Origin: an uncultured Prevotella sp.
Lineage (GTDB): Bacteria; Bacteroidota; Bacteroidia; Bacteroidales; Bacteroidaceae
Direction: 5' to 3'
Assembly: GCA_900554835.1 (NCBI GenBank)
Contig: USJD01000037.1
Location: forward strand, 1 to 23,404
DNA: 23,404 nt
Shown: positions 14,398-22,991 of the stretch, piece after piece
Numbering within the stretch: the first letter of the stretch is position 1
How the letters are laid out: each line of letters opens with the position of its first letter
Translations under genes and position numbers: made by a program
The notes under the pieces: generated by a model
The model's input: the letters and a program-made list of their open reading frames with translations, nothing else
What the model was told of the DNA's origin: nothing
Database searches by the model: none

Positions 14398-16245
14398 TTA
14401 TTTGATATTCTCGTCTTTTTCTGTGAAATATTTCACAAGTATTTCCGCTTTATGTGGTCCGAGTACTTCTGTTAGGGCTTCTATACTTGCTTCCTTGATC
14501 TTTTTTACGCTTTTAAACTTGCTCAGAAGCGCTTCTTTAGCCTTTGGACCAATGCCTTTGATGTCGTCCAGTTCTGAGTGTAAAGCGTGCTTAGAACGCT
14601 TATCTCTATGGAAGGAAATGGCATATCGATGCACTTCGTCCTGTATCTGAGTCAAAACCTTGAAAAGCTCACTTTCTGGTGGAAGAGCTATGGTTTTTGG
14701 AGGGAAACCGTAGAGCAATTCATTGGTGCGGTGGCGGTCGTCTTTGGCAAGACCTGCAATAGGGATGTCCAAGTGTAATTCGTCTGCAATAACTGCATGA
14801 ACTACGTCCATCTGGCCTTTACCACCATCTGTGATGATGAGGTCTGGCAGGGGTGTTCCTTCGTCTATCATGCGGCTATATCGGCGTCTGACAACCTCTT
14901 GCATAGAGGCATAATCGTCGGGTCCTACAACCGTTTTTATGTTGTATTTCCTGTAGTCTTTTCTGGAAGGTTTCATACCTTTATATACGATGCAGCCAGC
15001 CACCGCGTCTGTACCGGAAATGTTGGAGTTATCAAAGCATTCTATCTGATATGGCAACTTTGGAAGCTTTAATTTCGCCTGTAATTCCTTCATCAAGCGG
15101 GTTTGTTTCTGTTCAGGATTAAGCTTTTCAGCCTGTTTTAGGCGGTCGAACTTATACTGCTTGCAGTTCATCTCAGAGAGTTCCAGAAGGTGCTTCTTAT
15201 CGCCTCTCTGCGGTACGAAAAATGAAGCATCTTTTAGCTTCCATTCCATCTCGAAAGGAACGATAATCTCTTTTGCGGTGGAATGAAAACGCTCCCTGAT
15301 TTCTGGAATCGCTGTAATCAGAAGTTCCTCATCGCTTTCCTCCAGTTTGCGTTTATATTCATAGGTAAAGCTCTGGTTGATAGTTCCATTCTTTACATGA
15401 ATATAGTTGATAAAGGCATTCTTGTTGGAGTCATCATTCACGATGGTGAAGACATCTACGTCTGTGATTGTGTGGCTTACAACCTCGCTTTTGGCCTCAA
15501 ATTCATCCAAGAGTTGATACTTTTTTTTGTATTCTTCTGCTATTTCAAACTTCAGAAGTTCTGCGTTTTTCATCATCATATCATATAGATATTTGCTCAC
15601 TTCTCTTGTATTTCCTTTAAGGATTTCGCGAGCTTGGCGCATATTCTCCTGGTATTCTTCGTAGCTTTGTTTGTTGATACATGGCGCACCGCAATTGTGA
15701 ATATGGTACTCCAGGCATGGCTTATATTTACCGACAGCTACGCCTTCTTTTGTGATAGGAAAGCGGCAAGTTCTTGGCTTGTAAAGCTTCTTAATGACCT
15801 CAAGAACAGCGTACATGCTGCCAATATGGGGGTAAGGACCAAAGAAAGTCCCCACCTTTTTATTAATATGGCGAGTCTTGAAAATGCGAGGAAAATACTC
15901 GTTTGTCACACATATAGAAGGATATGTTTTGCCGTCTTTCAGCAAAACATTATATCTGGGATTATACTTCTTTATAAGGCTATTTTCAAGCAAAAGTGCA
16001 TCTTCTTCCGTATTGACAACCGTATAGGAAATGTCGAAGATCTTAGAAACGAGTACTTTTGTTTTGTATCTATCTACCTCTTTGTGGAAGTATGAAGATA
16101 CGCGCCTTTTCAGATTCTTGGCCTTTCCTACGTATATAATCGTATGGTTTTCATCATAATATTGATAGCTGCCAGGCTTCTCTGGCATGCTCAATACGAT
16201 ATTCTTCAGTCTTGTGAGTCTTTCCTCATTTTCTTGCTTGGTCAT
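14398..16245 (-). CDS. uvrC: Excinuclease ABC subunit C
   Basis: Makes both incisions around a lesion in nucleotide excision repair together with UvrB. 615 residues with the full domain order: N-terminal GIY-YIG nuclease (PGSYQYY ... IIYVGKAKNLKRR, about 20-55), a Cys-rich stretch (CRFP ... CLEYHIHNCGAPC, four Cys that could hold a metal cluster), a UVR motif (about 200-240), the RNase H-like second nuclease (IECFDNSNISGTD onward), and C-terminal tandem helix-hairpin-helix (DIKGIGPKAKEALLSKF and LTEVLGPHKA). The ATG at 16243-16245 is the first in frame. uvrA and uvrB are not in the window. It lies 233 bp downstream of apt on the same strand, with a parS site between. Confidence 0.97.
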   Translation of the reverse strand: MTKQENEERLTRLKNIVLSMPEKPGSYQYYDENHTIIYVGKAKNLKRRVSSYFHKEVDRYKTKVLVSKIFDISYTVVNTEEDALLLENSLIKKYNPRYNVLLKDGKTYPSICVTNEYFPRIFKTRHINKKVGTFFGPYPHIGSMYAVLEVIKKLYKPRTCRFPITKEGVAVGKYKPCLEYHIHNCGAPCINKQSYEEYQENMRQAREILKGNTREVSKYLYDMMMKNAELLKFEIAEEYKKKYQLLDEFEAKSEVVSHTITDVDVFTIVNDDSNKNAFINYIHVKNGTINQSFTYEYKRKLEESDEELLITAIPEIRERFHSTAKEIIVPFEMEWKLKDASFFVPQRGDKKHLLELSEMNCKQYKFDRLKQAEKLNPEQKQTRLMKELQAKLKLPKLPYQIECFDNSNISGTDAVAGCIVYKGMKPSRKDYRKYNIKTVVGPDDYASMQEVVRRRYSRMIDEGTPLPDLIITDGGKGQMDVVHAVIADELHLDIPIAGLAKDDRHRTNELLYGFPPKTIALPPESELFKVLTQIQDEVHRYAISFHRDKRSKHALHSELDDIKGIGPKAKEALLSKFKSVKKIKEASIEALTEVLGPHKAEILVKYFTEKDENIK

Positions 16246-16283
16246 ATTCCAATACCTTTATTTATAGGAGTTTAATTGAGTCT

Positions 16284-16299
16284 TGTTTCACGTGAAACG
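16284..16299. promoter_or_regulatory. parS site (15/16 match), ParB binding
   Basis: TGTTTCACGTGAAACG matches the chromosomal parS consensus TGTTTCACGTGAAACA at 15 of 16 positions, including the CG centre. It lies in the uvrC-apt spacer. Confidence 0.85.
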
Positions 16300-16359
16300 A
16301 ATAAATGCTATCAAACGTGCAGCGATACGTTCTATAAAACGTACTGTTAAATATGAAGC

Positions 16360-16367
16360 CAAACCTA
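16360..16367 (-). promoter_or_regulatory. Possible -7 box of uvrC
   Basis: TAGGTTTG on the minus strand fits TAnnTTTG, 115 bp before the uvrC ATG. No -33 element is seen, so support is weak. Confidence 0.25.
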
Positions 16368-16478
16368 TATAATGAAGCTATGATAAAGGGTGTTTTTTGT
16401 ATTTCAAAACAGTATTTATGTGTACTGAAACATTAAAAAGACATTCTTTGCTTCTTTATATAGGCTTGGCGTAAGGGG

Positions 16479-17009
16479 CTATAATTGAAGAAGAGTAGAA
16501 ACTTCAACGTCTTCATCAAAGATCTTGCGGCCGATGAAATTCTCGTTTACCAACTCGATAATGAAGTTTGCGTAAACCTTTTTAGGATGGAATTTCTTAA
16601 CCAGATCGCATGCTGCTTTCATGGTTCCACCAGTGGCAAGTAAGTCGTCATGGAGTAGGACAACATCGTTTTCATTGATTGCATCTTCATGGATTTCGAT
16701 GGTGTCAATACCATATTCTTTAGCATAGCTTTCCTGTACGGTTTTGCAAGGGAGTTTTCCTGGTTTGCGGCAAAGAACAACACCTGCGCCAAGTCTGATA
16801 GCTAATGCGGAAGACATAACGAATCCACGGGATTCGATGCCTACAATCTTGGTTATGCCTTTGTCTTTATACAATTCATACATCTCATCGCTAATTTCTT
16901 TTAGCGAAGCAGGGTTCTTGAAAAGGGTAGTAACATCGCGAAAATTAACACCCTTAATTGGCCAATCTGGTATGCAACGCAGATTGTCTAATAATAGCTG
17001 ATTGTTCAT
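16479..17009 (-). CDS. apt: Adenine phosphoribosyltransferase
   Basis: Converts adenine and phosphoribosyl pyrophosphate to AMP and pyrophosphate (purine salvage, cytoplasm). 176 residues, typical length. The PRPP-binding motif DDLLATGGT is at 121-129, and the N-terminal block IPDWPIKGVNFRDVTTLF and GIESRGFV are characteristic of Apt rather than of hypoxanthine or xanthine enzymes. The ATG at 17007-17009 starts the conserved N-terminus. It is flanked on both sides by intergenic parS sites, with 340 bp to mnmG upstream; no clear promoter box or terminator was recognised. Confidence 0.96.
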   Translation of the reverse strand: MNNQLLLDNLRCIPDWPIKGVNFRDVTTLFKNPASLKEISDEMYELYKDKGITKIVGIESRGFVMSSALAIRLGAGVVLCRKPGKLPCKTVQESYAKEYGIDTIEIHEDAINENDVVLLHDDLLATGGTMKAACDLVKKFHPKKVYANFIIELVNENFIGRKIFDEDVEVSTLLQL

Positions 17010-17205
17010 AGTTCTGTACTTCTTAATTATATGTTTTATTCTTTTTGATTATATGCTTTTTGCGTACTTATTTTAATGCTTTTTCCTTTCGGATTATATC
17101 ATTATTTTCAATGCTCTTTTACTCTCTTTGCTTGAAGGTAAACTTGAGATTTTCTTAGAAATCTATAGCGTTTTGTGCTTCTCTTTTCTGTGTATCTTTA
17201 AGTGG

Positions 17206-17221
17206 TGTTTCACGTGAGATT
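17206..17221. promoter_or_regulatory. Degenerate parS-like site (13/16)
   Basis: TGTTTCACGTGAGATT keeps the left arm and the CG centre of parS but has three mismatches in the right arm. Its position 78 bp from a perfect site makes a real, weaker ParB contact plausible. Confidence 0.5.
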
Positions 17222-17298
17222 AAAGTTTCTCTTTAACCATAAAACACTTGATGCAAGCAATCTTAATTGACTGAAAATCAAAAGCTTTGCATTATTCG

Positions 17299-17314
17299 TG
17301 TTTCACGTGAAACA
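17299..17314. promoter_or_regulatory. parS site, perfect consensus
   Basis: TGTTTCACGTGAAACA is identical to the chromosomal parS consensus bound by ParB/Spo0J, which nucleates ParB spreading and SMC loading near the replication origin. It is 36 bp beyond the mnmG stop codon. Confidence 0.92.
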
Positions 17315-17349
17315 TTGCAAAAAGGTAGAGAGCGTAGAGGTGTGTGAAA

Positions 17350-19221
17350 CTATCTTCCGAGCAAAACGAGCAGAACGTTGATGTCGCTTGGGGACACTCC
17401 AGGAATTCTACTTGCTTGGGCAAGAGTTTCTGGATTGATATGCTCCAATTTCTGTCGGCCCTCTGTGGAGATTTCATTAAGCTCAGCATAGTTGAATCGA
17501 CCTTTGATTTTGATGTTCTCCAGTCTGTGCATTTTGTCTGCAATGAGACGTTCTCTTTCGATGTAACCCTTGTACTTCATTTTGATTTCTGCAGCTTCCG
17601 AAATTTCTTTCTGCCGGTTGGCTGGAGATTCCATTACTTCTTTTAATTCAGGGATGATCTCTGAAAGGTTTTGAAGATTGAGATGTGGACGTGCCACGAG
17701 GTCGATCAGTTTGCATCCTGCGCGAAGTGGAGTGGTGCCCAGTGCTTCCAGTTTTGGATTGGTCTTATCCTTCTTGATAGGATAGCTCTCACAGAAGTTG
17801 ATGATTCTTTCGATATTCTCTTTCTTCTCCTGCCACCAGTCATAACGGTCTCGTTTTGCAATGCCGAGTTCATAAGCCTTCTCTGTCAGTCGGGCGTCTG
17901 CATCATCCTGTCGGAGGAGAATTCTGTATTCAGCTCTGGAGGTGAACATTCTGTATGGCTCATCTACGCCTTTTGTGGTGAGGTCATCGATAAGAACGCC
18001 GATATAACTTTCGTCTCTTTGCATTTCAAAAGTCTTGTCTCCCACACAATGGAGTGCTGCATTGATTCCTGCAACAGTACCTTGACCGCCGGCTTCTTCG
18101 TATCCTGTCGTTCCATTTATCTGTCCTGCGAAGAAAAGACCTTTTATGATTTTTGATTCCAACGAATGCTTGAGTTGTGTTGGGTCGAAGTAATCGTACT
18201 CAATAGCATAACCCGGTCTATAAATCTTGGCATCTCTTAAAGCTGGGATTTCATGAAGAGCTTTCAATTGTATGTCCATTGGCATACTGGATGAAAAACC
18301 GTTCAGGTACATTTCATTGGTGTCTTCACCTTCTGGTTCCAAAAATAGCGGATGCTGTTCTTTGTCTGGGAAAGTGACGAGCTTTGTTTCAATGCTCGGA
18401 CAGTATCTTGGACCGGTACTCTGAATCTGACCATTATATAAAGGAGAATCAGAAAGTCCGCTTTTCAGGATTTCATGCACGTTCTTGTTGGTGTAGCAGG
18501 TCCAGCACGGAAGCTGTTTGAGTACCCGATGCTCGCCCATATACGAAAATTGGTGGAAATCATTGTCACCAGGTTGTTCTTCCATATCCTCGAAGTGAAC
18601 ACTTCTCTTATCGATACGAACCGGAGTTCCTGTTTTCATTCTTGCGGCTGTGATTCCCCATCGGGTGATGCTTTCTGTAAAATGATGTACTGCTGGTTCA
18701 GCACATCTGCCACCTTCTACCATTTTTCTTCCTACATGCATCAGACCGTTCAGGAAAGTGCCTGCAGTAATGATGATGCTCTTGGCATGGAACTCAGCAC
18801 CCCAGATGGTACGTACACCTATTGCTTCTCCGTTTTCGACTAAGAGTTCGTCAGCCTGATCTTGCCAAATTTCAAGGTTGTCGGTGTGGTCGAGGATGCT
18901 TCTCCATTCCCAGATGAACTTTCCCCGGTCGCATTGAGCACGTGGACTCCATACGGCAGGACCTTTACCTATATTTAACATACGGAACTGGATGGCGGTC
19001 TTGTCGGTTACGATTCCCATTTGACCACCTAAGGCATCAATCTCCCTTACAATCTGTCCTTTTGCAATACCACCGATGGCAGGGTTGCAACTCATCTGTC
19101 CAATCTTGTTCATGTCCATTGTTATCAGGCAGGTCTTAGCCCCCATGTTGGCAGAGGCTGCAGCAGCCTCACAACCGGCATGTCCGCCGCCGATAACAAG
19201 TACGTCATAATTGAATGTCAT
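17350..19221 (-). CDS. mnmG: tRNA uridine-5-carboxymethylaminomethyl modification enzyme MnmG
   Basis: FAD-dependent enzyme that with MnmE installs the (carboxymethyl)aminomethyl group on U34 of several tRNAs. 623 residues, full length. The FAD-binding GGGHAGCEAA (11-20) is followed by MSCNPAIGGIAKG and by RCAEPA and GYEEAGGQGTVAGINA, all typical of GidA/MnmG; the C-terminal helical domain (RIPGVSPSDI) that contacts MnmE and tRNA is intact. The start MTFNYDVLVIGGG is 5 residues before the FAD strand, as usual. It is divergent from the sdhCAB operon. The old name gidA reflects its frequent place near the origin, which fits the adjacent parS sites. Confidence 0.97.
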   Translation of the reverse strand: MTFNYDVLVIGGGHAGCEAAAASANMGAKTCLITMDMNKIGQMSCNPAIGGIAKGQIVREIDALGGQMGIVTDKTAIQFRMLNIGKGPAVWSPRAQCDRGKFIWEWRSILDHTDNLEIWQDQADELLVENGEAIGVRTIWGAEFHAKSIIITAGTFLNGLMHVGRKMVEGGRCAEPAVHHFTESITRWGITAARMKTGTPVRIDKRSVHFEDMEEQPGDNDFHQFSYMGEHRVLKQLPCWTCYTNKNVHEILKSGLSDSPLYNGQIQSTGPRYCPSIETKLVTFPDKEQHPLFLEPEGEDTNEMYLNGFSSSMPMDIQLKALHEIPALRDAKIYRPGYAIEYDYFDPTQLKHSLESKIIKGLFFAGQINGTTGYEEAGGQGTVAGINAALHCVGDKTFEMQRDESYIGVLIDDLTTKGVDEPYRMFTSRAEYRILLRQDDADARLTEKAYELGIAKRDRYDWWQEKKENIERIINFCESYPIKKDKTNPKLEALGTTPLRAGCKLIDLVARPHLNLQNLSEIIPELKEVMESPANRQKEISEAAEIKMKYKGYIERERLIADKMHRLENIKIKGRFNYAELNEISTEGRQKLEHINPETLAQASRIPGVSPSDINVLLVLLGR

Positions 19222-19246
19222 AATCTATACTTTTTCTAATTTTCGG

Positions 19247-19280
19247 CAAAAGTAAGAATTTAAATTGAAATTTTGGCAAA
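19247..19280 (-). promoter_or_regulatory. Candidate promoter of mnmG
   Basis: TACTTTTG on the minus strand (19247-19254) fits TAnnTTTG, and TTTG (19277-19280) lies 22 bp upstream as a -33 element. The ATG is 25 bp downstream of the box. Confidence 0.55.
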
Positions 19281-19285
19281 AATAC

Positions 19286-19316
19286 TTTGATAAATCACGA
19301 ATTTATAGTAATTTTG
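19286..19316 (+). promoter_or_regulatory. Promoter of the sdhCAB/frdCAB operon
   Basis: TTTG (19286-19289) and TAATTTTG (19309-19316) match both Bacteroidetes promoter elements exactly, with 19-bp spacing, the best promoter in the window. It implies a leader of about 120 nt before the sdhC ATG. Confidence 0.75.
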
Positions 19317-19446
19317 CAGCAAACTTGTGAAATTATACTTAGAAATGAGGATTGTGATTCCCCATAACCTATGTTTTGCAGGTAGTAGATAGATGTAGAA
19401 TAATAATTTAGTTTCAAACAGTTAAATATTTTAAAATCAATCATTT

Positions 19447-20133
19447 ATGTGGTTAATCAATTCATCTATTGGTAGAAAGGTAGTGATGTCAGTAACTGGT
19501 ATTGCACTTATTCTATTCTTGACATTCCACGGTTGCATGAATGTGGTTGCGCTTTTCTCTGGAAAGGCTTATGACATGATTTGTGGAGCTTTGGGTGCTA
19601 ACTGGTACGCCGTAGTTGCAACCTTGGGTTTGGCAGCTTTGGCAGTTTGTCACATCGTTTACGCTTTCATCCTGACAGCACAGAACCGTCGTGCTCGTGG
19701 TAACCAGCGTTACGAGGTAACAGCAAAACCAGAGAAGGTAGAGTGGGCAAGTCAGAACATGTTGGTGCTCGGTATCATCATCGTTCTCGGTCTTTTGCTT
19801 CACTTGTTCAACTTTTGGTACAACATGATGTTTGCAGAACTCTTGGGTACAAGCTTCGGTGGTCACGAACCGGCAGAAGGTTTTGCTTTCATCCAGGACA
19901 CATTCGCTAATCCTGTATTCGTAGTTCTCTACATCATCTGGTTGGTAGCTTTGTGGTTCCACCTCACTCATGGTTTCTGGAGTGCCATTCAGACTCTCGG
20001 TTGGAGCGGTAAGACTTGGTTCTGCCGTTGGAAGATGATCGGTATGATTTACTCTACCATCCTGCTTCTCCTCTTCATCGTAGTTGTATTGGCATTCGCT
20101 TTCGGTTGCGCTCCATCTTTGTGCTGCGCATAA
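19447..20133 (+). CDS. sdhC: Succinate dehydrogenase/fumarate reductase cytochrome b subunit
   Basis: Membrane anchor of the complex; carries haem b and the menaquinone site. 228 residues with five hydrophobic segments (about 12-38, 53-77, 104-130, 155-185, 197-221), as in the single-subunit diheme (type B, b558) anchors. Candidate haem-ligand histidines lie at 28 (TFHGCMN), 69 (VCHIVYAF), 119 (LLHLFNFW), and 172 and 175 (WFHLTHGFW). The preserved histidine set suggests a diheme protein like that of Wolinella or Bacillus, though the ligand assignment is inference. First gene of the operon, 32 bp before the flavoprotein gene. Codon use is strongly biased (GGT, CGT, AAC, TTC), a sign of high expression. 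In this group the complex works chiefly as a fumarate reductase, so frdC is an equally fair name. Confidence 0.93.
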   Translation: MWLINSSIGRKVVMSVTGIALILFLTFHGCMNVVALFSGKAYDMICGALGANWYAVVATLGLAALAVCHIVYAFILTAQNRRARGNQRYEVTAKPEKVEWASQNMLVLGIIIVLGLLLHLFNFWYNMMFAELLGTSFGGHEPAEGFAFIQDTFANPVFVVLYIIWLVALWFHLTHGFWSAIQTLGWSGKTWFCRWKMIGMIYSTILLLLFIVVVLAFAFGCAPSLCCA

Positions 20134-20165
20134 TTCGTGTAATCATTTAAGTATTAAAAAAGATT

Positions 20166-22148
20166 ATGGCAAAAACATTAAATTCTAGAATACCTGAAGG
20201 ACCAGTTGCTGAGAAATGGACCAACTATAAGGCTCACCAGCGTTTGGTTAATCCAAAGAATAAGTTAAAGCTCGACATTATCGTTGTAGGTACAGGTTTG
20301 GCAGGTGCTTCTGCAGCTGCTTCTCTCGGCGAGATGGGCTTCAACATTTTGAACTTCTGCATCCAGGACTCTCCACGTCGTGCTCACTCTATCGCAGCAC
20401 AGGGTGGTATCAATGCAGCTAAGAATTATCAGAATGATGGTGACTCTGTTTACCGTCTGTTCTACGATACAGTAAAGGGTGGTGACTACCGTGCTCGTGA
20501 GGCTAACGTTTACCGTTTGGCTGAGGTGAGCAACGACATCATCGACCAGTGCGTAGCTCAGGGCGTTCCTTTCGCTCGTGAGTACGGTGGTATGTTGGCT
20601 AACCGTTCTTTCGGTGGTGCTCAGGTATCTCGTACATTCTATGCTAAGGGTCAGACAGGTCAGCAGCTCCTCCTCGGTGCTTACTCTTCTTTGAGCCGTA
20701 TGGTTGAGGCAGGTAAGGTAAAGCTCTTCACTCGTTACGAGATGGAGGATGTAGTGATCGTTGACGGTCACGCTCGTGGTATCATCGCCAAGAATTTGAT
20801 TACAGGTGAGTTGGAGCGTTTCTCTGCCAACGCCGTAGTTATCGCTACCGGTGGTTATGGTAACGCTTACTTCCTCTCTACAAACGCTATGGGTTGTAAC
20901 TGTACTGCAGCTATCCAGTGCTACCGCAAGGGTGCTGACTTCGCTAACCCATCTTACGTTCAGATTCACCCTACATGTATCCCTGTTCACGGTACAAACC
21001 AGAGTAAGTTGACTTTGATGTCAGAGTCACTCCGTAACGATGGTCGTATCTGGGTTCCTAAGAAGATTGAGGATGCCAAGGCATTGCAGGCTGGTACAAA
21101 GAAGGGTTCTGATATTCCTGAGGAAGACCGCGACTACTACTTGGAGCGCCGTTACCCAGCATTCGGTAACCTGGTTCCTCGTGACGTGGCTTCTCGTGCA
21201 GCTAAGGAGCGTTGCGACAAGGGCTTCGGTGTCAACAACACAGGTCTTGCCGTATTCCTCGACTTCTCTGAGTCTATCAACCGTCTCGGTATCGACGTTA
21301 TCCTTCAGCGTTATGGCAACCTCTTCGATATGTATGAGGAGATTACCGACGTTAACCCAGGTGAGTTGGCTAACGAGATTAACGGTGTGAAGTTCTACAA
21401 CCCAATGATGATCTTCCCTGCTATCCACTATACAATGGGTGGTATCTGGGTTGACTACGAGTTGATGACCACTATCCCAGGTCTCTTCGCTATTGGTGAG
21501 TGTAACTTCTCTGACCACGGTGCTAACCGTCTTGGTGCATCTGCTTTGATGCAGGGTTTGGCTGACGGTTACTTCGTATTGCCATACACCATCCAGAACT
21601 ACTTGGCCGATCAGGCATTGTGGCCAAAGCTCTCTACCGATCTCCCAGAGTTCGCAGAGGCAGAGGCAGGTGTTCAGAAGGAAATCGACCGCCTGATGGG
21701 TATCCAGGGCAAGCGCTCTGTAGATTCTATCCACAAGGAGTTGGGTCACATCCTTTGGGAGCATGTAGGTATGGGTCGTACCAAAGAAGGTCTTGAGGAA
21801 GGCTTGAAGAAGATGAAGGCTCTCCGCGAGGAATTCAACAAGAACCTCTTCATCCCTGGCAAGAAGGAAGGCTTGAACGTAGAGTTGGATAAGGCTATCC
21901 ACTTGCGTGACTTCATCTTGATGGGCGAGTTGATCGCTTACGATGCATTGCACCGCAACGAGAGCTGTGGTGGTCACTTCCGTGAGGAGTACCAGACAGA
22001 GGAAGGCGAGGCTAAGCGTGATGATGAGAACTTCTTCTACGTAGGTTGCTGGGAGTATCAGGGCGATGACACAACTGCTCCAGTGCTCAACAAGGAACCT
22101 CTCGAGTATGAGGCAATTAAGGTACAGACAAGAAATTACAAGAATTAA
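20166..22148 (+). CDS. sdhA: Succinate dehydrogenase/fumarate reductase flavoprotein subunit
   Basis: Catalytic subunit interconverting fumarate and succinate on the cytoplasmic side of the membrane. 660 residues. The FAD-binding GTGLAGASAAASLGE starts at about 42; His74 in RRAHSIAAQGG is the expected covalent FAD attachment residue. Active-site blocks HPTCIPVHGTN, SESLRNDGR, FGVNNTG and GANRLGASALMQG are intact, and HYTMGGIWVD precedes the FAD ribityl site. It is 15 bp upstream of the iron-sulfur gene and 32 bp after the anchor gene, so one transcript. Codon use shows the same strong bias as its neighbours. Direction (fumarate reduction in anaerobic succinate production) is inferred from the likely organism; frdA is an equally fair name. 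Confidence 0.97.
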   Translation: MAKTLNSRIPEGPVAEKWTNYKAHQRLVNPKNKLKLDIIVVGTGLAGASAAASLGEMGFNILNFCIQDSPRRAHSIAAQGGINAAKNYQNDGDSVYRLFYDTVKGGDYRAREANVYRLAEVSNDIIDQCVAQGVPFAREYGGMLANRSFGGAQVSRTFYAKGQTGQQLLLGAYSSLSRMVEAGKVKLFTRYEMEDVVIVDGHARGIIAKNLITGELERFSANAVVIATGGYGNAYFLSTNAMGCNCTAAIQCYRKGADFANPSYVQIHPTCIPVHGTNQSKLTLMSESLRNDGRIWVPKKIEDAKALQAGTKKGSDIPEEDRDYYLERRYPAFGNLVPRDVASRAAKERCDKGFGVNNTGLAVFLDFSESINRLGIDVILQRYGNLFDMYEEITDVNPGELANEINGVKFYNPMMIFPAIHYTMGGIWVDYELMTTIPGLFAIGECNFSDHGANRLGASALMQGLADGYFVLPYTIQNYLADQALWPKLSTDLPEFAEAEAGVQKEIDRLMGIQGKRSVDSIHKELGHILWEHVGMGRTKEGLEEGLKKMKALREEFNKNLFIPGKKEGLNVELDKAIHLRDFILMGELIAYDALHRNESCGGHFREEYQTEEGEAKRDDENFFYVGCWEYQGDDTTAPVLNKEPLEYEAIKVQTRNYKN

Positions 22149-22163
22149 AAAGCGAACAAGACA

Positions 22164-22922
22164 ATGGCAAGAAATATAAGTTTCACAGTTAAGTATTGGA
22201 AGCAGGACGGTCCTAATGCACAGGGTCACTTCGATACACATGAGATGAAGAACATCCCAGATGATACTTCATTCCTCGAGATGCTCGACATCTTGAACGA
22301 GGAGCTCATCGAGTCAGGTCAGGAGCCTTTCGTCTTCGACCACGACTGCCGCGAGGGTATCTGCGGTATGTGCTCTCTTTATATTAATGGTACACCACAT
22401 GGTAAGACAGAGCGTGGTGCTACAACATGTCAGCTCTACATGCGTCGTTTCAACGATGGTGACGTAATCACCGTTGAGCCTTGGCGTTCTGCAGGTTTCC
22501 CTATCATCAAGGACTGTATGGTTGACCGTTCAGCATTCGACAAGATCATCCAGGCAGGTGGTTACACCAGCATTCGTACAGGTCAGGCTCAGGATGCCAA
22601 CGCTATCTTGATTCCTAAGGAGAATGCAGACGAGGCAATGGATTGCGCTACATGTATCGGTTGCGGTGCTTGTGTTGCTGCATGTAAGAATGGTTCTGCA
22701 ATGCTCTTCGTCAGCTCAAAGGTTAGCCAGTTGGCACTTCTCCCACAGGGTCGTGTAGAGGCTGCTGCCCGTGCTAAGAAGATGATTGCACGCATGGATG
22801 AGCTCGGCTTCGGTAACTGTACAAACACTCGTGCTTGCGAGGCTGTTTGTCCTAAGAACGAGTCTATCGCTAACATCGCCCGCTTGAACCGTGAGTTCTT
22901 GAAGGCAAAGTTGGCTGACTAA
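22164..22922 (+). CDS. sdhB: Succinate dehydrogenase/fumarate reductase iron-sulfur subunit
   Basis: Carries electrons between the flavin and the membrane haems and quinone through three clusters. 252 residues. The [2Fe-2S] ligands are Cys62, Cys67, Cys70 and Cys89 (CREGICGMC ... TCQ). The C-terminal part has CIGCGACVAAC (164-174) and CTNTRACEAVCP (219-230): by alignment with FrdB, Cys164, 167, 170 and 229 hold the [4Fe-4S] cluster and Cys174, 219 and 225 the [3Fe-4S] cluster. An extra Cys161 precedes them. Last gene of the operon, followed 22 bp later by a strong hairpin. frdB is an equally fair name. Confidence 0.96.
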   Translation: MARNISFTVKYWKQDGPNAQGHFDTHEMKNIPDDTSFLEMLDILNEELIESGQEPFVFDHDCREGICGMCSLYINGTPHGKTERGATTCQLYMRRFNDGDVITVEPWRSAGFPIIKDCMVDRSAFDKIIQAGGYTSIRTGQAQDANAILIPKENADEAMDCATCIGCGACVAACKNGSAMLFVSSKVSQLALLPQGRVEAAARAKKMIARMDELGFGNCTNTRACEAVCPKNESIANIARLNREFLKAKLAD

Positions 22923-22943
22923 TCTTTTAGAAGAATATATAGG

Positions 22944-22991
22944 ATTAGACCTCACACCGCACGCTTTTGGCGTAAAGTGCTGAGGTCTAAT
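22944..22991 (+). terminator. Terminator-like hairpin after sdhB
   Basis: ATTAGACCTCA (22944-22954) pairs with TGAGGTCTAA plus T (22981-22991); CAC/GTG and ACGC/GCGT inner helices extend it. TTGTTTA follows, a modest U-tract. The left arm can also pair with a more distant segment (23079-23100), so this may be one state of a larger fold. Confidence 0.65.

Larger units (their letters stand above)
17010..17349. other. T-rich intergenic region between apt and mnmG carrying two parS sites
   Basis: 340 bp with no credible gene. On the plus strand it is pyrimidine-rich (many CTTTT runs). It holds the 13/16 parS-like site and the perfect parS site. The perfect site is further flanked by TTTGCA (17286-17291) and TGCAAA (17316-17321). 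No standard promoter for apt was recognised. Confidence 0.75.

Noticed and set aside
16326..16343. Small inverted repeat TACGTT/AACGTA as a terminator of apt
   Set aside because: Only 6 bp, no U-tract, and over 130 bp from the apt stop; no confident role.
21027..22241. A long antisense open frame (404 codons, minus strand) across the flavoprotein and the start of the iron-sulfur gene
   Set aside because: It mirrors the strong codon bias of the sense genes, has a Thr/Val/Cys/His-rich composition unlike real proteins, and no promoter or family motif.
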